A stretch of 64,000 bases of DNA from Posidoniimonas polymericola (GCF_007859935.1 NZ_SJPO01000015.1:21255-85254), one strand, 5' to 3'. Positions 8,917 through 17,562 are shown, numbered from the stretch's first letter. Numbers and translations: made by a program. The notes: generated by a model from the letters alone, not told the origin.

Positions 8917-9996
8917 ATGCGAGAGCTGAAGGGTATCCTCAATCAATTCCAAGGCGTTGGAGCGCATCAGTCTGCCACAGCAATCGCGGGCGGGCACATC
9001 AACGACACCTGGTTGATGAACACCACATCCGGTCGGTTTGTGCTGCAGCGGATTAACCACCACGTGTTCCGCGATGTCGATGGCCTGATGGCGAACATCC
9101 AACTGGTCACACAGTCCATACGCGATCGACTCAATTCGCTAGGCGTCGAGGACCGCGACCGCTTGGTGCTCGAGTTGATCCCGACACACAGAGGAGAGCC
9201 CTTCGCCCACAGCACGGACGGCGGACGGTGGCGGGTCTACCGCTACATCGAGCACTCGAGGGCCGCAGGCGCCGTGCCGCGGGCCGCCGACGTGTTCCAG
9301 GCGGGGTTGGGCTTCGGGCGGTTCGTTGCTTGGCTGGCAGAAGTTCCCGGCGATCGTTTGGTTGCCACGATCCCCAACTTTCATCACGGACCGGCCCGGC
9401 TAGCGGCGCTCGTTGACGCCTGCGGTAGGGACCTCGCGGGAAGAGCGGTCGACGTGAGGGCGGAGGTCGAGTTAGTTCGCCGCCGAGAGCCGCTGCTGGC
9501 GGGGCCTCAGCAGGCGCTCGCAGCGGGGCGGTTGCCGCTGCGGGTGACCCACAACGACGCCAAATCGAGCAACGTCCTCCTCGACGAGCAATCAGGCGAG
9601 GCCTTGGCCGTGATCGACCTCGACACCGTGATGCCGGGCCTCGTGCTTTACGACTTTGGGGACCTGCTCCGCACCTGCGCAAGTTCTTCCGCAGAAGACG
9701 ACCCAAACACGGAAGCGCTAACGCTCAACGCCTCGGCCATGGAGGCCGCAGCCGAGGGATTCCTCAGCGGCGCTGGGGGTGTGCTGAGCGGAGCGGAGCG
9801 AGAATCCTTGGCGATCGGGCCCGCCTACATGGCGCTCATCATGGCGACCCGCTTTCTCACCGACTACCTCGAGGGCGATGTCTACTTTAAGACCGGCCGC
9901 CCCGGCCATAACCTTGATCGCGCCCGCAACCAACTCGCATTGACCGCTTTGTTCGAGCAACATCACGCGGGTTTAACGTCGCTGCTGGGCGGCTGA
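8917..9996 (+). CDS. N-acetylhexosamine 1-kinase-like phosphotransferase (APH fold)
   Basis: 359 aa. An N-terminal lobe with GGHINDTW and RFVLQRINHHVF (nucleotide-binding lobe of the APH/choline kinase fold) is followed by THNDAKSSNVL near 211 (Brenner-type catalytic Asp) and VIDLDTVMPGLVLYDFGD near 232-249 (metal-binding Asp). The DLDTVMPG...LYDFGD block is what I associate with NahK, the bifidobacterial GlcNAc/GalNAc 1-kinase of about the same length. It would make HexNAc-1-phosphate from GlcNAc or GalNAc, matching the N-glycan-type enzymes encoded divergently. The alternative is a generic homoserine-kinase-II/APH family protein. Confidence 0.8.
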   Translation: MRELKGILNQFQGVGAHQSATAIAGGHINDTWLMNTTSGRFVLQRINHHVFRDVDGLMANIQLVTQSIRDRLNSLGVEDRDRLVLELIPTHRGEPFAHSTDGGRWRVYRYIEHSRAAGAVPRAADVFQAGLGFGRFVAWLAEVPGDRLVATIPNFHHGPARLAALVDACGRDLAGRAVDVRAEVELVRRREPLLAGPQQALAAGRLPLRVTHNDAKSSNVLLDEQSGEALAVIDLDTVMPGLVLYDFGDLLRTCASSSAEDDPNTEALTLNASAMEAAAEGFLSGAGGVLSGAERESLAIGPAYMALIMATRFLTDYLEGDVYFKTGRPGHNLDRARNQLALTALFEQHHAGLTSLLGG

Positions 9997-10019
9997 TTCT
10001 GAGTTTCAGTCATGCGGGC

Positions 10020-11528
10020 TCATTGCGCAACTTTGATATTCGGGCCGATGACGATCCCGTTCGAACGGATCTTGTTGCGGAGGCTGCCGCGCGTGATCCC
10101 CAGGATTCGCGAGGCCTCGGACTGGTTGCCGCTGGTGTGAGTCAGCACGAGCGTCAGCAGCTCCTTCTCCATCTCGGCCAGGGTTTCTGCATAAAGGTCC
10201 CCCGTGCCAACCGCGATCCGGCTGCGGATGAAATCGCGGAAGCCACTCTCGGCAAAATCCTCAGCTTCGTCTTCCGAGGAAGCGTGCGCAGCAGCGCCCG
10301 CCTTTTCAGCCATGCCGTTGGTGGACGGCTGGCTCGCCTCAGCGCGGGGGCGGACGGCGGCCGACTGGAGTTCCGCTGGCAGAGCCGACGCCATCAGCAC
10401 CGGGCCGGAACAGTGCAGCATCGCCTGCTTAACGACGCTCTGGAGCTCCCGCACGTTGCCGGGCCAGTCGTAGTCGAGCAGCTTCTGCATCGCGTCCGGC
10501 GCCACGCCCTGTACGTCGCGATTGAGTTCCTTGTTGAGTCCGGCCAGGAAGTGCTGGAGCAGCATCACACGGTCATCGCCACGCTCACGCAGCGGCGGGA
10601 GTGTGATGGTGTAGCCGTTGAGTCGGTAGAACAGGTCGACGCGAAACTGGCCCTCGTCGCACATCTCCTCAAGGTCGCGGTTAGTCGCCGAGATAATACG
10701 GACGTCGGTTTTGATGGTGCTGTTGCCGCCCACCCGTTCAAAGGTCTGCTGCTGAAGTAGACGGAGCACCTTGCTCTGCACCGTGGGCGACATGTCGCCC
10801 ACTTCGTCGAGGAAGATGGTGCCGCCGTTGCACTGTTCGAACTTGCCGATGCGGCGGTCCTGTGCGCCGGTGAAGGCGCCCTTCTCGTGTCCGAAGAGCT
10901 CGCTCTCGAGCAGCGTCTCGGAGAGGGCCGCGCAGTTGACCGCCAGGAACGGGCCGTCGCTCCGGCTGCCGTGCTGGTAGATCGCCCGGGCGACCAGCTC
11001 CTTGCCGGTGCCACTCTCGCCGCGGATCAGAACCGGCACCGACTGCGGTGCGACGCGGCCGATCGACTTGAAGATCTCTTGCATCGACTCGCACCGGCCG
11101 ACAAATGCGTCGCCCCGGTCCTGCGGGCGGGTCAGGTTGTTCATCCCGACCGGGACGCTCGCCAGCCGGCGGGACTCGATCGCGTGGCCAACCAACCGCT
11201 CGAGGTTCTCTACGTCGATGGGCTTGGTGAGGTAGTCGAACGCGCCCAGCTTCATGGCTTCAATGGCGTTCTCGCTGCTGCCAGCGGAGGTCGCGATGAT
11301 AACCGGGAGCCTCGGGTCGTGCTGACGGATGAGTCGGAAGGCATCGAGTCCCGACATGTCCGGCAGCATGATATCGAGCAGCACGACATCCGGCGCCTGC
11401 GCCTTTACGGCCTCGATACCGGCTTCTGCACTGAGGGCCGGGACCACTTCAACCCCGGAGTCCTCTAGGGTTCTGGATACCAAGTGGTGAACCGAGCGGT
11501 CGTCGTCGATTGAGAGCAGCCGAGCCAT
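10020..11528 (-). CDS. NtrC-family sigma-54-dependent response regulator
   Basis: 502 aa, three domains. The receiver (1-120) has the acidic pair at 8-10, phosphoacceptor Asp52 and Lys102, so it looks phosphorylatable. The AAA+ domain has Walker A GESGTGKE (170-177), the sigma-54 contact loop GAFTGA (217-222) and Walker B TIFLDE (237-242). The C-terminal Fis-type helix-turn-helix is near 455-490 (SEASRILGITRGSLRNKI). It activates sigma-54 promoters. No histidine kinase is adjacent, so it is an orphan here, and no clear sigma-54 promoter was spotted next to it. Confidence 0.95.
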   Translation of the reverse strand: MARLLSIDDDRSVHHLVSRTLEDSGVEVVPALSAEAGIEAVKAQAPDVVLLDIMLPDMSGLDAFRLIRQHDPRLPVIIATSAGSSENAIEAMKLGAFDYLTKPIDVENLERLVGHAIESRRLASVPVGMNNLTRPQDRGDAFVGRCESMQEIFKSIGRVAPQSVPVLIRGESGTGKELVARAIYQHGSRSDGPFLAVNCAALSETLLESELFGHEKGAFTGAQDRRIGKFEQCNGGTIFLDEVGDMSPTVQSKVLRLLQQQTFERVGGNSTIKTDVRIISATNRDLEEMCDEGQFRVDLFYRLNGYTITLPPLRERGDDRVMLLQHFLAGLNKELNRDVQGVAPDAMQKLLDYDWPGNVRELQSVVKQAMLHCSGPVLMASALPAELQSAAVRPRAEASQPSTNGMAEKAGAAAHASSEDEAEDFAESGFRDFIRSRIAVGTGDLYAETLAEMEKELLTLVLTHTSGNQSEASRILGITRGSLRNKIRSNGIVIGPNIKVAQ

Positions 11529-12032
11529 GATATTTCCGTGGCGGAGTTAAGTTCGTTTCAAGTTTGAGGTTGCTATCGGCTAGCGGCCAAGTGCGTTGGT
11601 GGCCGCCATTCGATCTGGTCAGCAAGAAAGCAATACTCATTCCAGTTTGGAGGGTGGACCTAGGATTTGGCGTCTCTGCAATCAATTTTCGAAGAAACGC
11701 CGGAGGTGGAGGGGCTGCTTAATCCGCGTTTGGCTGATTCTAAGCCAATGAGGTCGTTCTCAACCCACTCTATTGTAGTCCTAGCACTCTTCTTTCGTGC
11801 CACCCCTGGCGCGGCTGGATGCGGTAGTTCGAGGTTCGGATGCGCAAGGCCGCAGATTGGGGCTGCTACGCCGGACCGACCTCAATTGCCAACGATGGCC
11901 GCTCTCCAAGTCGGTGAATAGGGCGATCGCAGGGTTCACGAGAAGCACTACCACCCAACGCAAAAACCTCCCTGCTGACGGGGCAGCGGGGAGGTTTAGC
12001 GTAGCGGGGTTTACTCAATTGAGAGTGGGGGG
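11529..12032. other. Gene-free stretch upstream of the NtrC-type gene
   Basis: 504 bases, leader side of the response regulator and tail side of the 69-aa gene. I see only the terminator at 11962-11998. An 84-codon plus-strand frame at 11667 has no ribosome site or recognisable content and is not called. Confidence 0.5.
11962..11998 (-). terminator. Rho-independent terminator
   Basis: Inverted repeat AAACCTCCCTGCT / AGCGGGGAGGTTT with an eight- or nine-base loop and, read on the minus strand, a terminal T5 run. It ends the minus-strand series of small membrane protein genes. Confidence 0.85.
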
Positions 12033-12242
12033 TTACTCGACACCCTCCTCGCGTTTCTCTTGCACTTCGCGTTCGAAAGTCTCGCCAGCCTGTTTGACCG
12101 ACTCAGACAAGGCGTCAACGTCCTGCTCGATCTTGTCGGTTTCCAGATTGACGCCTGGCCGCTCGTCCGACGAATCGAACGAGATCCAACCGATCAACGC
12201 TAGCACCAACACAAGCAATGCAATGCCTACTATCGCACGCAT
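12033..12242 (-). CDS. Small single-pass membrane protein
   Basis: 69 aa: an N-terminal transmembrane helix (IVGIALLVLVLALIGWI) followed by a charged, probably coiled-coil tail rich in Glu/Asp/Lys. AAGGAAG lies eight bases before the ATG, and a strong terminator follows. It sits just downstream of a DUF1328 gene on the same strand. I do not recognise the family. The gene organisation suggests an envelope-stress role, by inference only. Confidence 0.75.
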   Translation of the reverse strand: MRAIVGIALLVLVLALIGWISFDSSDERPGVNLETDKIEQDVDALSESVKQAGETFEREVQEKREEGVE

Positions 12243-12296
12243 AACATTTCTTCCTTATCTAGCTTAGTCGTAAGAGGTCTTCGGGGGCGGCGACGG

Positions 12297-12464
12297 TTAC
12301 ACGGAGCCACGCATGCGGGGAATGACCAGGCTGACGACGAACAGGACCAGGAACACGAAAAACAGAATCTTGGCGATGCCGGTAGCAGCGCCGGCGATTC
12401 CACCGAAACCGAGGACAGCGGCGATCAGCGCGATAACCAGAAACGTAATGGCCCAACTCAACAT
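12297..12464 (-). CDS. DUF1328 (YtjA-type) small membrane protein
   Basis: 55 aa, two hydrophobic helices with the typical MLSWAITFLVIALIAAVLGF start and the GIAKILFFVF core of DUF1328. AAGGAGCAATGTC directly precedes the ATG at 12464, fixing the start; a much longer open frame upstream is not needed. In other bacteria these proteins are small inner-membrane proteins of unknown function, often stress-induced and next to CsbD/YqaE-type genes. Confidence 0.9.
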   Translation of the reverse strand: MLSWAITFLVIALIAAVLGFGGIAGAATGIAKILFFVFLVLFVVSLVIPRMRGSV

Positions 12465-12845
12465 GACATTGCTCCTTATGTGATGGTCTCTCAGGTATCT
12501 GTGGTGTCCATCGCAATCGTCTGCGGTGCGACGCCCTGAGCTTGATTGCCTTAGATAGCACGAGGCGTGCCAAAACTGCATGCTGAATTCGGAGGATGCA
12601 GCGAAGCCCGTAGAACAGAGCTCAAAATAGGGGATGGCAGATTCTGCCTTAGTGTCCGCTGGGCGAATTCCGACCAGGCCGGCCTCGTCGCGATCAGCCG
12701 CAGAGCTTGTATGACGCCCTGTCGACGTGCACAGACCCCGAAATGAGGCAAACTGCAACGTTATGGTTGACGCCAACGCAAACGGCCCCTGACGAATTGC
12801 TCGACAGGGGCCGTGAAGGTGCTTTTCGCAAAGCTCCCAAACTGA
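12465..12845. other. Gene-free stretch with a terminator-like hairpin
   Basis: 381 bases between the DUF1328 gene and the 148-aa helical protein gene. Apart from the hairpin at 12781-12814 I see no gene. Since a likely terminator separates them, the DUF1328 and 69-aa genes probably have their own promoter in this stretch. Confidence 0.45.
12781..12814 (-). terminator. Possible Rho-independent terminator
   Basis: A 10-bp perfect stem (ACGGCCCCTG / CAGGGGCCGT) with a 13-base loop. On the minus strand only a short TTT follows, so it is weak. It would end the minus-strand transcript carrying the helical protein and Pmp3 genes. Confidence 0.5.
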
Positions 12846-13292
12846 TTAGCCGGTCAGGGTTGCTAGGGACCGCCCTAGCTGCCCGGCCTCGTCGCGGAAT
12901 CGGGCCAGGGTGAGGCGGAGCGACGAATCCTTCCGGCCGTGATTCCCTGGGTCGAGTGCCTCTTGCAGCGCGTGGTCGAGGGCGACCACTGCCGCCGCGA
13001 CGGACCCAATCGGTGCTCTGCCACTCGCCTGCACGAGCCTTGCAGTCGCTTGTCTTACCCGTAGGCTTGCAGCGAAGGGCACCGTTTCGCCGAGCGACGC
13101 CAGTTCGTGCGACTGGCGGCGGAGAACGTCGTGCGCGTGCTGCAGCATGTTACGGAGCGCGAAATGTGGCTCACGGCGCACGACCTGCCGCAAGTCGTCC
13201 GCGGCCAAGTCTAGCACCAGAGAGAGAGATTCGTCTGCCGCTACCGGTGGGGCCGGGCGTCCGGGGTGTGCCTGGCTGGCTATGGCAATCAT
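12846..13292 (-). CDS. Helical protein of unknown function
   Basis: 148 aa, predicted almost all alpha-helical, without signal peptide or transmembrane segment. GAGAGGAG lies about six bases before the ATG, supporting a real gene. Its sequence (HFALRNMLQHAHDVLRRQSH and LDHALQEALDPG) suggests a four-helix bundle. It lies 41 bases downstream of the Pmp3/YqaE gene and is probably co-transcribed with it. A 431-codon open frame on the opposite strand covers the same DNA but looks like a GC-driven shadow. No family recognised. Confidence 0.65.
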   Translation of the reverse strand: MIAIASQAHPGRPAPPVAADESLSLVLDLAADDLRQVVRREPHFALRNMLQHAHDVLRRQSHELASLGETVPFAASLRVRQATARLVQASGRAPIGSVAAAVVALDHALQEALDPGNHGRKDSSLRLTLARFRDEAGQLGRSLATLTG

Positions 13293-13333
13293 CGCGTGCT
13301 CCTCTCTTCATGAACGCCAAACGCATAAGCGAA

Positions 13334-13519
13334 CTAGCGGGTGAAGATGATATACAGGGCGTGGATGATGCCTGGGATGAAGCCAAACAAAGTCAGCAGA
13401 ATATTGAGCCAGAAGTGCATTCCAAGGCCGACTTCAAAGAATACTCCGAGCGGCGGCAGCACGATGGCCAGCAGGATCTTAATCGGGTCGGTGAGTTCAA
13501 CTCCGGCACGCGTCGACAT
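13334..13519 (-). CDS. Pmp3/YqaE-family (UPF0057) small membrane protein
   Basis: 61 aa. Two hydrophobic helices with the family pattern ILLAIVLPPLGVFFEVG, then FWLNILLTLFGFIPGIIHALY. Members are plasma-membrane proteins induced by salt, cold or membrane stress. CAGGAGCAATACC precedes the ATG, closely resembling the ribosome site of the DUF1328 gene. Confidence 0.95.
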   Translation of the reverse strand: MSTRAGVELTDPIKILLAIVLPPLGVFFEVGLGMHFWLNILLTLFGFIPGIIHALYIIFTR

Positions 13520-13711
13520 GGTATTGCTCCTGAGATTCAGTGGTTGGACAGTTTCCTACTCTGCTGGGGAGTGAAGCAAATCGCTTGCCGAACGCCAGGA
13601 ATAGATGAAACTCCAGGGCCGCTGCCCCCTTCCTGGGCTGACGCACGGTGGCTGCTCGTAGGGGCTGGAAGCTTTCGAACCGGTGTGGATGCTACGGACA
13701 CCGTGCGCCGT

Positions 13712-14368
13712 TCAGGCACGGGGCTCGTGCTGCTTGCAACTGCTGTGGGGGGATACCATCAGCCCTGCTTCGGAAAGAACCGGGTGCAGGCAGGGCACGT
13801 AGGCGTCGTCACTCCCAGAGCGTTGCTCGTCCCAGTACCGGCAGGTCCGGCAGATCGGGCGGTACGACGCCGTGACCGCGCTCTCTTGATCGTGGAACAA
13901 CCGGCTGACGTGGCCACGGAGGCGTTCGACCGACAAGAACGCCTCTTCCAGGTGCGCAGCCAGCCGCTGCTGCAACCCGGGGTTGCTCCGCACGCCGTAG
14001 GCGGCTCGGATCAGCGAGAGCTCGGCGATGCGGTTGTGCGTGTACCGGACCATTGCGGCGATCAGGTGGTAGTTCGACATCGGCTGCCCGACGTTCGAGG
14101 GTGTGGGCGCGTCGGGCAGCCCGACCTCGTTGAGGATCAGGGTCGCAACCGAGGTAGGAGACCCGCCGCTCAGGTCGATCGAGGCCTCGTCTGCCGCGGC
14201 CCGAAGGGTTTCGGAGAGCCCGGTGCTGAGCCGCGCGACGTGCGCGATTGAGAGGTGCGAAACCTTGGTCGCCCGAGCCGCGGGCAGCTTGTCGAGTTGC
14301 TCCTGCAGCAGCCGTTCGGCAGACGCCAGCGATCGGATTTGCGTTTCGAGTAGTTCTGAGATCTGCAT
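13712..14368 (-). CDS. Helical (possibly YciF-like) protein with C-terminal four-Cys cluster
   Basis: 218 aa. The first roughly 170 residues are helical and begin ELLETQIRSLASAERLLQEQ, with AHLEEAFLSVERLRGHV later; both resemble the DUF892/YciF ferritin-like family, though conserved iron ligands cannot be confirmed by eye. The last 45 residues hold CRTCRYWDE, a CLHP and a CKQHEP, a metal-binding or zinc-ribbon-like cluster that I do not associate with DUF892. It lies between the ANTAR regulator and the Pmp3 gene on the same strand. Confidence 0.7.
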   Translation of the reverse strand: MQISELLETQIRSLASAERLLQEQLDKLPAARATKVSHLSIAHVARLSTGLSETLRAAADEASIDLSGGSPTSVATLILNEVGLPDAPTPSNVGQPMSNYHLIAAMVRYTHNRIAELSLIRAAYGVRSNPGLQQRLAAHLEEAFLSVERLRGHVSRLFHDQESAVTASYRPICRTCRYWDEQRSGSDDAYVPCLHPVLSEAGLMVSPHSSCKQHEPRA

Positions 14369-14452
14369 GTTGTCGCCTTTTGTAGAACGCTTACACCGCG
14401 TCCGGCGCCTGAGCGGTATAGCGGTTGAGTTGCCCTCTCGGGGCGGAAAAAC

Positions 14453-15049
14453 TTAGTCTCCCTGCGCTTCGGCGGCGTCGACGATGGACTGCGCCATGCT
14501 GGCGAGCTTGGTACGTTTGGACTGGGCCAGCTTCTGCAGCTTCCGGAAGGCGTGCTCCTCGTCGAGCTCGTGCTGGCCCATCAGGATGCCCTTAGCCTTC
14601 TCGATCACCTTTCGTTCCACCAGGGTCTGCCGGAGGTCGTCGTTCTCGGCCTTGAGCAGCTCGAATTGCTTGAATCGTTCGCAGACCAGGTAAATGGTGG
14701 GTTTCACCTGATTGGGATCGATTGGCTCGACCAGGTAGGCCATCACGTGGTCGCGCAGGGCCTCCTCGACGTTCATCAGCGACCGCTTGGGGGTCAACAC
14801 GATTGCCGGCGTCGGCTCGTGCTCGCTGATCCGAACCAGCGCATCGATCGCGTTTCCGCCGTCCATCTCCACTCCCGAAATGATCAGGTTGGGCGGGGAG
14901 GGCAGGCACTCACTTAGTAGATCCTCGGTCGACCGGCAGGTCGCTTTGACGGTGTGGCCGAGTGAAGAAACAATCTCGTGGAGCTTGGTCGCGGTGTCGT
15001 CCTGACCGTGGGCGATGACGATCTCGATGCTACGCATGGTTGCTGCCAT
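14453..15049 (-). CDS. ANTAR-domain RNA-binding regulator with degenerate receiver
   Basis: About 198 aa from ATG 15049 (GAGG about ten bases upstream); ATG 15037 is an alternative. The C-terminal 60 residues fit ANTAR well (VERKVIEKAKGILM, then EHAFRKLQKLAQSKRTKLA and SIVDA), the RNA-binding antiterminator domain of AmiR/NasR. The N-terminal domain has a receiver-like outline but lacks its key residues: the strand that should end in the phosphoacceptor Asp reads NLIISGVEM, and the KP motif reads EP (YLVEPID). It is therefore probably not controlled by phosphorylation. It heads the minus-strand stress-type gene series. Confidence 0.88.
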   Translation of the reverse strand: MAATMRSIEIVIAHGQDDTATKLHEIVSSLGHTVKATCRSTEDLLSECLPSPPNLIISGVEMDGGNAIDALVRISEHEPTPAIVLTPKRSLMNVEEALRDHVMAYLVEPIDPNQVKPTIYLVCERFKQFELLKAENDDLRQTLVERKVIEKAKGILMGQHELDEEHAFRKLQKLAQSKRTKLASMAQSIVDAAEAQGD

Positions 15050-15229
15050 TCGGGGCCAACCTCGCTTGGGGTATCGGGGTCCACTTTTTGGGCATCTTGC
15101 ATCCGCCTGTGGCGCGCAAGAGGGGAGCATAGTCTGCCAAGCGGTGGCGGCGAGCGGAATCCCTGCCGGTCCCCCGTGGCCGCCGTCTCGTCCTACGGCT
15201 GGCCCTCATGCAACTGCTATGCCGCAGTG

Positions 15230-17293
15230 CTACTGAGTTCTGGCCGGCGGCGGGTTGAACGCGGTGCGGGCGGGGCGGCTAGGTTCTTGGCCGGTGGCGA
15301 GCTGAACCTGGGGGAACTGGTAGCCGGGCGTCCGTAGCTCGGTTACTTGCTCGAGCAAGATCCGACGGACTTCTAAGATGCTCTGCGGGTGGCGGTGCAC
15401 GCTGAGGTGGTTCGCCTCGACGACCAGCTGTGACGCGACCTGCGGCGTCCCGTCAAGCCTGGCGCTGTCGATCGACACGACGCCATCGCCCTCCGAGCCG
15501 AGCAGGCTACGCCAGCCAGACTCGGGGACGTCCCCGACGATGTTGTGGTAGGTCACCCACGGCCCGGGCGGCGCAGTAAGCAGCGGCGGCAGCAGCGTCG
15601 AATCGGGTTCCAACGACTCGATGCTGGTCCGCAGGCTAATCGGCGACCCGCCGCGGAAGTAGCCCGGGTTCTTGGCCAAGAGTTGTTGGCGGCCGCGCAT
15701 GGCCCGCATCGGCGCGGCGATCAACTTCCTGCCAAGCCAGGTCGTGACGTCGTTGGCGAACTTGCTGCCGCGGTGGGGCGAGCCGATCGTCACGACGCGG
15801 CGAACCGACGGGCTGGGGCGGAAGAAGTAGGTGGCGGCCAGCGAGTTCTTCGTTTCGTCGTCCGCGACCAGCTGCTGGAAGGGGCGGTCGGTGTTCGCCT
15901 GCCAGAAGAGCTGCTTGCTGTCCACGCTCTGCATCCGCGAGACGAGGCCCCCCATGCTGTGGCCCACCAGCACCATTTGATCGAGGGCCGGCGCCCTGCG
16001 TCGCGGGTCAACGTCGTCGCGGAGCTGGTCGAGGTCGCGTCGCAGCTGCGATGCGCTCGCCTGGAAAGGCTGCCCGGACGGGTAGAGGTAGAACCAAAAC
16101 TGGTAGTGGTCGCGGACGTCCGGGTCGCTCCGGAGGTCGTTGAACATCTCCATCCAGGTGACCGGGCTCGACCACAGGCCGTGCACCATCAGCACCGGCA
16201 TCTTGTGCGGGTTGTACGGCTCTAGCATGTACAGTCCCTGCAGCTTCTTGACGCTGTCGGGCTTGAGCAGCCCAAGCGTCGAGACCTCGTCCTTCCTCAG
16301 CGCGGGCTGATTGAGGTAGTAGGCGAGGGGGGTGCTCAGGTCCGACTCGAGCGGCACCACGCGGTCTTCGACATGGATGGTCTGTCCATCGAGCGGGTCG
16401 TGGAGTTCGAGCACGAACGCCGGCGCGGGATCGGCGGGGTTCACGAGCTCCTGCGGCTGGTCGGGCGGGGCGCCGGGTTGGCGTTGCGGGCACGAGCCAC
16501 TGGTGTCGACCCGCAGGAACGCGGTCAGCGGGAACGACAACTGCTCTGGCAGGTAGCTCTCCGCCGGGTCCTCCGAGTCGTGGCGCCGCCGCACCGCGAT
16601 CAGCGGGACTCCCAGCCCGTACGAGTGGAAGTGGTTCCGCAGCCCGTTCACCTGGTAGTCGCTGACGAACTCGAAGCGGTCAACGTCGTCGTCGTGCCAC
16701 CCGGAACTCTGCAACGCGACGTTGAACGAGCAGATGTGGTTGGCGGTCTTGAGGGTGCGGCGTTCGCCGGGTCGGACCGCCCCCTCTTTGCTGACCAGCC
16801 TCAGCAGCCCTTCGAGCGACTGGTTGTACAGGTCGCAGGCACCACGGAAGTGCGGGTCGAACTCGTTGGCTCCGTTCTCGCTGGAGCAAGAGAAGAGGTA
16901 GTCGTACGCGTGCCGCAGCGAGGTGCCGTAGAGCTCGCTCGCGTGGGCTAGGTCCCGCCCGCGCACGTCCTCGGCGCCAAGGTACGCCAGCTCGGCCATC
17001 GCGTAGCAGTGCGATTGCTTGGTCGCGGGGGTCGAGAGCTCTTCCAGCCGAGCGATCAACGCGGTGCGGTCGCCCTTAAGGTCGTTGATGAGGTCGAGCT
17101 TGCGAAGTAGCTGCTCGGTCCTGCGGGAGGGGCGCCCACCGGAGGTGGTGATGGCGTCGAACCGGGCGGCGAACGGATTCCTCGGCGACTCCCGGAGTGT
17201 TACCCACTCGGAGTTTGAGCTGCAACCGGACAGCGCGAGCGCGCTTGCGAGCAGCAAGATCGAGCAGAGCAGGCGGGGAGGGGGTGTGGGCAC
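15230..17293 (-). CDS. Lipase-like alpha/beta-hydrolase lipoprotein
   Basis: 687 aa lipoprotein: lipobox LSGC with Cys24. After a 330-residue N-terminal region rich in helices, the hydrolase domain starts at VLMVHGLWSSP (near 368) and carries the nucleophile elbow GHSMGG (near 443); a GDGVVSIDS segment and NHLSVHRHP supply plausible acid and His. The fold resembles PGAP1/triacylglycerol lipases. It should be membrane-anchored and periplasm-facing. The substrate is unknown; ester lipids are the family default. Confidence 0.85.
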   Translation of the reverse strand: MPTPPPRLLCSILLLASALALSGCSSNSEWVTLRESPRNPFAARFDAITTSGGRPSRRTEQLLRKLDLINDLKGDRTALIARLEELSTPATKQSHCYAMAELAYLGAEDVRGRDLAHASELYGTSLRHAYDYLFSCSSENGANEFDPHFRGACDLYNQSLEGLLRLVSKEGAVRPGERRTLKTANHICSFNVALQSSGWHDDDVDRFEFVSDYQVNGLRNHFHSYGLGVPLIAVRRRHDSEDPAESYLPEQLSFPLTAFLRVDTSGSCPQRQPGAPPDQPQELVNPADPAPAFVLELHDPLDGQTIHVEDRVVPLESDLSTPLAYYLNQPALRKDEVSTLGLLKPDSVKKLQGLYMLEPYNPHKMPVLMVHGLWSSPVTWMEMFNDLRSDPDVRDHYQFWFYLYPSGQPFQASASQLRRDLDQLRDDVDPRRRAPALDQMVLVGHSMGGLVSRMQSVDSKQLFWQANTDRPFQQLVADDETKNSLAATYFFRPSPSVRRVVTIGSPHRGSKFANDVTTWLGRKLIAAPMRAMRGRQQLLAKNPGYFRGGSPISLRTSIESLEPDSTLLPPLLTAPPGPWVTYHNIVGDVPESGWRSLLGSEGDGVVSIDSARLDGTPQVASQLVVEANHLSVHRHPQSILEVRRILLEQVTELRTPGYQFPQVQLATGQEPSRPARTAFNPPPARTQ

Positions 17294-17462
17294 GAACGGC
17301 TCGCAGCTGTAGCGACGCGAGATACGCCGGGGCCGCCACTGGGGCGGGGTCGCGAGACTTTAGGCCGAGAGTGCTAGCTCGGTCAAGATGAATCGTGCAG
17401 ATCCAACAGGGCCAGTAGAGGAGAAGCGAGGAGCAGTCTCGAAACGAGACTACCCGCCGCTG

Positions 17463-17498
17463 AGTCGATCGCCCTGGGCGCTAGCAGGGCGATCGACT
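17463..17498. terminator. Strong hairpin downstream of csrA
   Basis: A 14-bp perfect inverted repeat (AGTCGATCGCCCTG and complement) around an 8-base loop. No T tract on either strand, so it may be an unusual terminator or an mRNA 3'-stabilising hairpin for csrA (minus strand). Confidence 0.55.
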
Positions 17499-17562
17499 GT
17501 GCGCGTGCAGACGTGCTGGACGCCATTCGCCCGCTTTGATGCGGCGCGGGCCAATAGGTCGG

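Noticed and set aside
10020..11528. Sigma-54 promoter near the NtrC-type regulator
   Set aside because: I looked for a TGGCAC-N5-TTGC type site on both strands around the gene and did not find a convincing one.
11667..11921. 84-codon plus-strand frame
   Set aside because: No ribosome site or recognisable sequence.
12956..14251. 431-codon open frame on the plus strand
   Set aside because: It covers three credible minus-strand genes with good ribosome sites, and its translation is low-complexity, typical of a GC-rich shadow frame.
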